From: Antedon bifida
Lineage: Eukaryota; Echinodermata; Crinoidea; Comatulida; Antedonidae
Direction of reading: 5' to 3'
Assembly (NCBI GenBank): GCA_963402885.1
Contig: OY727103.1
Location: forward strand, 11,930,085 to 11,994,084
DNA length: 64,000 nucleotides
The position numbers and the translations under genes are program-made. Positions within the stretch are counted from its first letter, which is position 1, and every line of letters starts with the position of its first letter. The notes under the pieces are model-generated. The model was not told where the DNA came from. It saw only the letters and a program-made list of their open reading frames with translations, and did not search any database. Of the stretch, positions 57,501-64,000 are shown piece after piece.

Positions 57501-60500
57501 TTATTGACTGAAATGCATCTTAATAAAATTGAGAACTTACATGTGATATAATTCTGCTTCGAACCCCTTCGTCGTGCGGAGTCTCATAAATAGATTGTGA
57601 ATCTTTGGAATGAGGTTCCTAGAATTAAAATACAGGTCTTTTAATATAGGATTGGAATTTTATACGTAAGATTATAAATTAATTGACAGTAAAAGTGTTT
57701 AATTGTTTTTTTTAGTTGTATTAATCTTACATTTTGGACGGCATCTATAAGGTAGGTGTGTAGAGGCTGACAAAAATACTGTGTTGAAGATAAGATTACG
57801 CTGGAAAATAAAAACCATTATTTAGGTTATTTAAGTACTTTTGACTTACAGTATTGATTAAAATCAACTTTCACTTTACAACTGATATAAACACATTACA
57901 AGGCAACCATTCATAATTAAAATCCAAAACGAATTGTAAATTTAATCGAATCGAATTTAAAAGAAATTAAAAGAAAAAACAGACAACAGCTTACATGTTC
58001 AATGCCATTTTCATAACCATCCAATCCTTTGAGAAAATATCCATGGTAACAAGATGCTCAAACACACAAAACAGTCGAAGTAAGAAGCCGCAAAGCTTTT
58101 CTAGATCGTGTGCCATTGAGGATATAAGAAATTCGTAATGTCCCTCCTTCATCAACTTCAACAAGCAAATAAAACATGAAGTACACAGACTCTAAATAAA
58201 AAATACAATAAATATAATAGTAAGTAAACAAAAAATCACCTGGATAGGTTTCTAGTTACATTATGTTTGAACATGCCCTTAATCTTCTCACACAACAATA
58301 TGTCTGAACAGGCCCTTAATCTTCTCACACAATATGTCTGAACAGGCCCTTAATCTTCTCACACAATATGTCTGAACAGGCCCTTAATCTTCTCACACAA
58401 CAATATGTCTGAACAGGCCCTTAATCTTCTCACACAACAATATGTCTGAACAGGCCCTTAATCTTCTCACACCACGATTGTGTCTGAACAGGCCCCTAAT
58501 CTTCTCACAACACAATGATGTCTAAACAGGCCGTTAATCTTACCACAATGCTGGGTGATCCAGGGGCATTTGGTCCCACTGTTTGGTCTTTCTGAATGTG
58601 TAACAATGTATTCAGTAATATTCCTATCAATGCGTTCACTATCAGCTGGATTTCGTTACTCTCATATTCCGTCTGAAGAAAAGAATAGATTTAATATTAT
58701 CACAGACATATTTCTTGATTTGAATATCTAAATTATATTTACAAATTATGAGGACAAAAGGTAAACCTACCAGTGTTAGGTCTTTGTAAGAAGCTAAGAT
58801 GTCACCAACAATAGAGAGACAGATTCTAAGTTCCTGCTCTCCTTTGATGAGTGAACTTAAGATTCCAAGACTGAGAGGTAAGATATACGATCTGGAACCT
58901 GCAATACAAACAAACACATTAAAAGTGTGCATTTGATAAAATGATTACCCAGTTTAGGTACATTGTGAACTCTCACCTTTGACCTCTATGTGAGCATTTA
59001 TATACCCTTATTATTTGTTGTTTAAAAAACCATTTATATACTCACTACTATCTGTAAAGAGTTTTCCTTTGATAGCCTGACTTAGGCATTTAAGTTTGAC
59101 GCCTGTCAAGCCACTGGACTGAGGCACTGACTCAATAGTCTCCATCATCAAAGTACTGACATCGAGGGCGCTAAGCAACTTTTGAAGCTCAATAAACACA
59201 ATGTAACAGTTCTCAAGTAATGTACTCTGAAAGTATAATTGTTAAAAAATGTCACCAAATAAAATTTATTTTGCATTTTTTATGTCTTTTTTCTGAATAT
59301 CTCTAGGTTACCAAGAACAATATTTATAATAACAGAAAACAGTTGAGCACGTTTGCAACCAACCTGGGCTTTTCTGACGTAGTCTTCGTCACGCTTCATA
59401 AAATCCTTAATTGAGCTAAACAGAGATCGCACATCTGATACAAAACGGCCGTCTCCTTTCCCTCCAGTTGTTCTAAAATTAAAAAAAGCATAATAATTTA
59501 AAAAGTGGTTCTCATGTTACAATTGTACAAGAACTTAATATACAATAATTGGTCAGATATTTAAACATACTCTGACTAGTTACCCCACACTACTGTGGGT
59601 TCACGTTCCACCCGAGAATTACAAATTTGTGTATTTTTAAAATATACAACAAAACATCTGACCAATTAACTTTGCATTAGTTATTATCATGATATGATAT
59701 ACATACTGTTCATATAGAATCCTTGAACGAATGCAGAATTTGAAAAGAAAATGAAACGAGCTGAAAGCACTGGATGCGTAGTCATGATCGATTCGAAGGT
59801 TCTCAGTGACGCGTTGGAGATAAGAAAGTAAATACCTGGAAAAAGTGAAAAAGGTCAGTATTATACAAAAAATGTGATGTGCCCATATATGGACATGATG
59901 ATGTCATATCAGCATTAGTTTGATAGTGTAGACAGAGCTTAAGAAGGTAACTTGTTGGAACTTACTTGTGAGCCAAAGCACCAGAAAAATGTCTTTCAAT
60001 ATAAGTATCAAGAACCGTGGTAAACGACTTGAACCTACTATCACGCAGAACACCAATGATGTAAATCTATGAAAAGAAAAACAATAATAATAATATCCTG
60101 GATTTATATAGCGCTGAACATTATTACCCCAGTCATTTTTTTTGGATCAAACACGTATAGAAACAAAATACTCCCATAATGCAGCTAGTAATCAGCGCAA
60201 AGGTGTGTCTTGATCTAACCGGGTACCCATTTATACACCTTGGTAGAGCGAGGCAAACATAAATTATCTTGCCTAAGGATACAAGCAATGCGGCGAGAAT
60301 TGGATTCGAACCTCGATCTCAATAATATATTCATACAGTATACCAATTACTGTAATCACAAATGTTTTTATTTTTAAAATGGTATTTGAATACTTACGAG
60401 TCCTTTGAAGACCAGGTCAGCATACTTCTCAGGATTATCATCCAAAATAGAAAACAGTGTGTCAAGAACATCTTGCAAAATCTAGTATTAAAAACGGGTA

Positions 60501-63477
60501 TTAATCTAAATGTGTAACTAAGCAAATCACACATTTTTATACTTATTTTCATAGTATTCTTACCACTTTGATTGTACGATCATTCAGGAAAACCCCTCAC
60601 AATGTAATAATAAGTGTGTGACATACTAGACATTTATATACTTACCCTGACAATATCTTGACCTCCGACCTTTGACAGCCTTCGTAACGTGTCTATAACA
60701 GTGTTTGGATTTTTTTTCCAGCGTAAAAGATCTAACAAATTTACTGTAAATAATGTTTAAAAAAATGTACTATTATATAAAATGAAAGATGGTAAGTGTA
60801 AAGCACTGACTTATTCTATATTGAACAAGTGAGTTTTAAGAACAGACTTAAATTGCATTAAGAACATAGAAATGTAAAATGGAAGACGATTCCAGATCAA
60901 TGGCGCTTGAGTAAACCTGTTGTTCCCTGTTCCATTACACAAAATGCTCTACGTTTAATAATATATAATATGTACATATCCAATCTAAAGGCTCTTTCAA
61001 TCTTATTTGTTCTCGTGAGTTCTATATATCTATATTCAACAGAATAATTACCATTTTGTGTGAGTTTAGTTGAACAGATAGTTGTCTGTATGTGAAAGAA
61101 TTCTCTAGGACTTCTGGGATAGTTACTGTTATTCTGAGCATTTATGGATTTATTTGCGGTATCAGTTGTACTGAATGGCAGAACAAGGTACGCTGATGGA
61201 TTCTCAAATCGGTTGTGATCCGTACACTAAAAATAAAGAATACAAAACATTAGATATTATTTGAAATTTATCTAGTGTATGATGGTCACCTACTGTGGTC
61301 AACTACTGTGGTCAACTAACTGTGGTCACTAGAATTATATATTCACTGCAGCTATGCAAATCATGTTACAATTTATTACACATTAACCAGGCTTGTGATC
61401 TGGAGGTCGTGGGTTCAAATCCCAACCAAGAATTACTCCTTTTTCAAGTATTCTCAAATGAAAAGTATAACAACACCCAATTAATTTAATTTGATTTTGA
61501 CTTTAAGGTAGCATGAAACACATTGGGTAAATTTTGTTAAAACATACTCTAAATGAAAAATAACAAGATTTTATACAAAATTTACAATCATATCTATTAT
61601 GGGAAAATGATTTAGCTTTTGTTTACCAAGCTATGAAAGGGCATCAATACCAATGAGAGGCAAGCAGGCTTATAAACCTTTATTTTAAAAGCAAATTGGT
61701 TGATACAGTTTTAAATGAACCAAGTACACAGGGTGTTCATACAGATTACTAATGGCAAGACTAAAATAGCGATCTCATTAAACAAAGCCCTCATGAAATG
61801 TCACTACTAACTATCAATACAAACAATAGATATTTATTACACTATTTAAAAACTATTACAAGTATGTTTAGGTTTTGGAATTTAAACAGTTAAGAAATCA
61901 TGAGCAAAAAATGACGGCAATTCAGTTTTAGTTTTAGGTGGGTTAGTTTTCCTTTCACAATGAACAGAAGTAAAAGTTATTACAACATTAATTCTAAGAA
62001 GCAAATTGTATTTCATCTCAGAAATGAAATATTTATTGCACAAGAACTTAAATGCCATCATCATTGACTGGTTTAGTTTATTATGACAAACGTGTTGGAA
62101 TTAAATATGTAACAACTCACATTTCTTAGCTTGTCTGGAAGCTAAAATAATTAAACATATCACCGCAACATTACACATGAATGATAAATACAGAAATATT
62201 TCTAAAATAGATCTAATGAAAATATTCCATTAAGACCGTTAAATTATGTTTGAATAAATTCAAGTTGAATTTTAAATTAAACCATTGTGATGAAGGATAT
62301 GTATTACACATGGCACTAATATCATAATGTTACTTTATTAATGTTACTTTATTAATGTTACTTTATTTAAAAGAAAAAATCTAAACCCAACTAAACCAGT
62401 AACCAAAGTAACCCAACTAAAATGTTCTGTAACATTGAAAGCAAGTGAATTACCGTGTAAACATAGAGTTCATGTGGTCCGTCATGCAATGTTGTCCCGT
62501 CGCCTTTCATCAACTTTACAAACGACATTCCAAATAACTTTCTCATGTTATTAGCTCTATTACCTACAGGAAAATAAAATGTACTTATTATAAAATTCAT
62601 AAGAAAGAAACATTATGTTAGCAGGTTCCCCAGTGTTAGAGAACGTCAGTAATTATTATGTAAATCTGTTGCAATTACAGACTTATGAAGACAAACACTA
62701 TAAAAACACAAATAAACTACTGTGTGCTTGGCTTAAACTTATAGGGAACCCTCCAGTAAACATAACAGTCAAATCAACGTCATCAATACTGCTTAAATAA
62801 GTTATAGAAAGTAGTGAACCCTGCATATACGGTACCCCTCAACAATTGCTATTCTTAGGCCCAATCTTACATGCCCTGAAAGCTAACCCTGCATATATAG
62901 TACCCCTCAACACTTGCTATTCTTAGGCCCTATCTTACATGCCTTGAAAGCTAACCCTGCATATCAACACTTGTTATCTCAATCATTTGGCAGTAAATAC
63001 TAGCCACCTCATCAATAGCCATTGCATACACTGAATGACTCTCTTGGCAACTGCATGACAACACTGTTCATATTTAAAGTCTTCTTGGATAAGGACTATA
63101 AACCGTAGGTCAAGTGTACACAGTTATAACCTGTGTGCACTTTAAAGAACCCAGTTCATCATTCGAGACAAGTAGTGGATTAGCCCGGTGAACTGGTTCA
63201 CAAAATAGCCCTGCATCAGGGGGATTACCATCTATCTGATAGGAAAGTGATTAATTTACTATATGGTACTCCTTGACCACTTGTGCCTATAGACATGAAA
63301 AAGTAAGTGTTTACCTGAACAGTGCCTAAATTCAAAGCGGATATGTGTGTCATTGAACTTGTCAATTGGAATCATTAGTTTGATGATCTCGTTCCAGCGT
63401 GGCTGGTTGGTATGGCGATAAACCACCGATTTATACTCCTCTACTGGCTTCTCTCCGTCACCAAGACAAATGCACGG
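45561..63477 (-). CDS. DOCK3: DOCK3/DOCK4-type Rac guanine-nucleotide exchange factor, last 34 coding exons (partial)
   Basis: Exons: 63477-63315, 62563-62454, 61226-61052, 60743-60646, 60481-60398, 60066-59966, 59835-59707, 59472-59364, 59226-59046, 58898-58771, 58672-58544, 58191-57995, 57800-57731, 57618-57541, 57353-57185, 56920-56775, 56035-55947, 55393-55231, 55111-54863, 54713-54624, 54281-54177, 53880-53745, 53587-53331, 52975-52805, 52598-52515, 52348-52232, 52015-51960, 51327-51162, 50721-50671, 48123-48067, 47675-47591, 47376-47149, 47039-46966, 45899-45561. All phases join; 1,527 residues are visible, and the N-terminal SH3 region is off the right edge. The DHR-1 segment (NQPRWNEIIKLMIPIDKF, then IRFEFRHCS) is closer to DOCK3/4 than to DOCK1. 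The DHR-2 GEF region spans roughly exons 55393-52232. The C-terminus has SH3-ligand motifs (PPPLPKR, PPPLPRK, PPPVPSRP), as in DOCK proteins that bind Crk adaptors. DOCK3/4 work with ELMO to activate Rac at the membrane. The small exon 50671 is the least certain. Confidence 0.92.
46138..46210. repeat. Short direct duplication in a DOCK intron
   Basis: AATGTTAAATGTGTTGTAGT CCCTAACC (two blocks) occurs twice, about 50 bases apart, between coding exons 46966-47039 and 45561-45899. Confidence 0.6.
48671..48902. mobile_element. hAT-like MITE with perfect 15-bp ends and 8-bp target duplication
   Basis: A 232-bp element starting CAGTGGTGGTGCCAG and ending CTGGCACCACCACTG. It is flanked by identical GATTAGAT at 48663-48670 and 48903-48910. 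It is GC-rich in AT-rich surroundings, which suggests recent arrival. No transposase. It lies in the DOCK intron between the exons at 50671 and 48123. Confidence 0.92.
49002..49745. repeat. Tandem duplication of a ~379-bp segment in a DOCK intron
   Basis: A block from AGCAAGGTGAGACAAGCTAA (49054) to GCTTTATTGCGCA recurs from about 49433, offset about 379 bases, with few differences. A partial third copy of its inner part (TTTTATAGTGTAAAATAAAA) precedes it at about 49020. No coding content. Confidence 0.88.
50031..50130. mobile_element. MITE-family copy (AGCTCTGTCTACACTATCAA terminus)
   Basis: Has the family left end AGCTCTGTCTACACTATCAA and then GTGTGATGTGCTCAAATATGG and ATATGACATCATCACT, shared with the copies at 16681, 56474 and 59866. 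The right end appears lost. Confidence 0.6.
50337..50622. repeat. 12-bp simple tandem array in a DOCK intron
   Basis: About 24 copies of ACTGCACACTGT with a few CACAGT or TGCACTGCACAT variants. All six frames are open because 12 is a multiple of three, so the long Cys/Thr/Val ORFs here are artefacts. The unit contains the palindromes TGCA and GTAC. It ends about 50 bases from the coding exon at 50671-50721. Confidence 0.95.
54540..54645 (-). repeat. Two-copy ~51-bp duplication of a DOCK exon end and its donor
   Basis: The block AAATGATAAAAGACAA followed by TTATTATTATAC and TACCAGGATAGTGCTTAGTTT occurs twice. In gene sense it is the last bases of the exon ending at 54624 (CTAAGCACTATCCTG) plus its donor (GTAGGTAT, and GTATGTAT in the extra copy). 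Reading past the first donor meets a stop before the second copy, and one copy has a 1-base insertion. Confidence 0.85.
56474..56622. mobile_element. Complete MITE-family copy
   Basis: Left end AGCTCTGTGTACACTATCAA and right end AATAGTGTAGACAGAGCT are inverted repeats. The interior has repeated ATATCACTAC and CATATTTGG blocks and the family core ATGTGCCCATATATGGAC. This is the most complete of the four copies in the window. Target duplications are ambiguous. Confidence 0.7.
58265..58560 (-). repeat. ~35-bp minisatellite that includes a DOCK splice donor
   Basis: About eight units of AATATGTCTGAACAGGCCC plus TTAATCTTCTCACACAAC fill most of the 352-bp intron between exons 58544-58672 and 57995-58191. 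The unit next to the exon is GGCCGTTAATCTTACCACAATG: in gene sense, exon end CATTGTG, donor GTAAGATTAA. The repeated units look like copies of this junction (ATTGTG-GTGAGAAGATTAA). Confidence 0.88.
59866..59941. mobile_element. Truncated MITE-family copy
   Basis: Retains the family core ATGTGCCCATATATGGAC and the right end TTTGATAGTGTAGACAGAGC. The left half is missing. It lies between exons 59707-59835 and 59966-60066. Confidence 0.65.
60085..60330 (-). mobile_element. tRNA-derived SINE copy in a DOCK intron
   Basis: On the minus strand: GGTTCGAATCC (B box), then GTATCCTTAGGCAAGATAAT, GGTGTATAAATGGGTACCC and a 3' end AGCGCTATATAAATCCAGGA followed by ATTATTATT. B box, body and simple-repeat tail are the usual SINE order. 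A related body lies at 33145-33325 and a tail fragment near 53145-53180. Confidence 0.7.
61385..61428 (+). other. tRNA-like fragment (B-box half)
   Basis: CTTGTGATCTGGAGGTCGTG then GGTTCAAATCCC resembles the anticodon-to-T-arm half of a tRNA with a GGTTCAAATCC B box. The 5' half and acceptor pairing are not convincing, so it is probably a SINE or tRNA remnant rather than a functional tRNA gene. Confidence 0.4.
62806..62985. repeat. 66-67-bp tandem repeat, about 2.5 copies
   Basis: The units share AACCCTGCATAT, GTACCCCTCAACA, TTGCTATTCTTAGGCCC and ATCTTACATGCC. Non-coding, in the DOCK intron between exons 63315-63477 and 62454-62563. Confidence 0.85.
63075..63262 (+). mobile_element. SINE-like element fragment
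   Basis: CCTGTGTGCACTTTAAAGAA, AGCCCGGTGAACTGG, ATAGCCCTGCATCAGGGGGA and CTGATAGGAAAGTGATTAAT. The last part occurs inverted at about 54040-54085 (TTAATCACTGTCCTATCAGA), so this is a dispersed repeat. Family assignment is by resemblance only. Confidence 0.5.
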
Positions 63478-63879
63478 CTGTAAAACATTAAATATTTTAA
63501 TTATTAATGTGAAAAATAAGAATATGAAGAATGATGACATAAGAAATATATCACTATTTTATGTTAAAATTGTATAAATATAATTAAAAGCATTTGTTTA
63601 GTTTGTGTTAATAATAAAAAAAGATCAAATCAGAAAATGTCAATAAATCAAATTAACAAAGGATTAATATAGTTAAAGAAAATCATAGTACGCAGAACAT
63701 AAAAGCATTATTTTATTTTATTTGTTAAAATTAAAATATGAAAAAAGTAAAATACAAAAGAGAAGACAGTTTAACATAGCACAATAGTTTACACATATAG
63801 AACATACGCGCTCATTTTAACTACATATAATATAATAATTTAAAACACAGTAGAACTCCTCCTTTGGAACACTATTCAG

Positions 63880-64000
63880 GGGACACCCATTTTAAGCGGA
63901 CACTCCTTTTAAGCAGACACCCCTTATTAAGTGGACACCCCTTATTAAGCGGACACCCCTTATTAAGTGGACACCAATTATTAAGCGGACACCAATTATT
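63880..64000. repeat. 19-bp tandem repeat running off the window edge
   Basis: About six units of ACACCCCTTATTAAGCGG type with C/T and A/C variants, still repeating at position 64000. It lies in the DOCK intron upstream of the exon at 63315-63477. Confidence 0.9.

Noticed and set aside
61385..61428. Functional tRNA gene
   Set aside because: Only the B-box half is tRNA-like; no paired acceptor stem or convincing A box is visible.
45561..63477. DOCK1/2/5 assignment
   Set aside because: The first-pass match was to DOCK1, but the DHR-1 strings IIKLMIPID and RFEFRHCS and the YDRPF segment fit DOCK3/4 better, and the neighbouring genes agree.

Overview
This is an AT-rich, intron-rich animal nuclear genome segment. 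Spliced exons with canonical GT/AG ends, long intergenic gaps, SINE and MITE debris and many minisatellites all point that way. The gene content is bilaterian. Frequent AGGCCTA-type motifs near 5' ends and SINE tails ending in AGCGCTATATAA plus an ATT run suggest a marine invertebrate deuterostome, perhaps an echinoderm or hemichordate; that placement is a low-confidence inference. Exon models were built by hand from translated homology and splice signals. Summed coding lengths are divisible by three for every gene complete in the window.

Layout, left to right: the 3' end of a DNAJB9/ERdj4-like co-chaperone gene (+, exons up to 2129), with a 367-codon lysine/proline-rich ORF inside its last intron; NRF1 (-, 2917-5360); SMKR1 (-, 7911-8845); STRIP1/2 (-, 9864-18059, 21 coding exons); a gap of about 8.4 kb that begins with a hAT-like foldback MITE; BICD1/2 (-, 26495-29331); TMEM167B (+, 29884-30417, a 74-residue protein in three small exons); MAPKAPK2/3 (-, 32031-36963); RBM15 (+, intronless, 38875-41109); a decayed coding-like region (-, 41687-42930); and the last 34 coding exons of a DOCK3/DOCK4-type Rac GEF (-, 45561-63477, continuing off the right edge).

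The genes do not form one pathway. Their order, however, matches human gene neighbourhoods recalled from memory. NRF1-SMKR1-STRIP corresponds to STRIP2-SMKR1-NRF1 on 7q32. MAPKAPK-RBM15-DOCK corresponds to MAPKAPK3-DOCK3-RBM15B on 3p21. STRIP, TMEM167B and RBM15 also lie together on 1p13. The window therefore looks like an unsplit ancestral block that vertebrates hold as several paralogous pieces.

The most unusual feature is at 33414-34083. The 3' end of a MAPKAPK exon plus its splice donor has been amplified into 13 tandem 51-bp copies, all in frame and each with an intact GTAAGT donor, exactly at the kinase activation segment just before APE. Two smaller arrays in the DOCK gene also contain an exon-donor junction, so tandem amplification at 5' splice sites may recur here.
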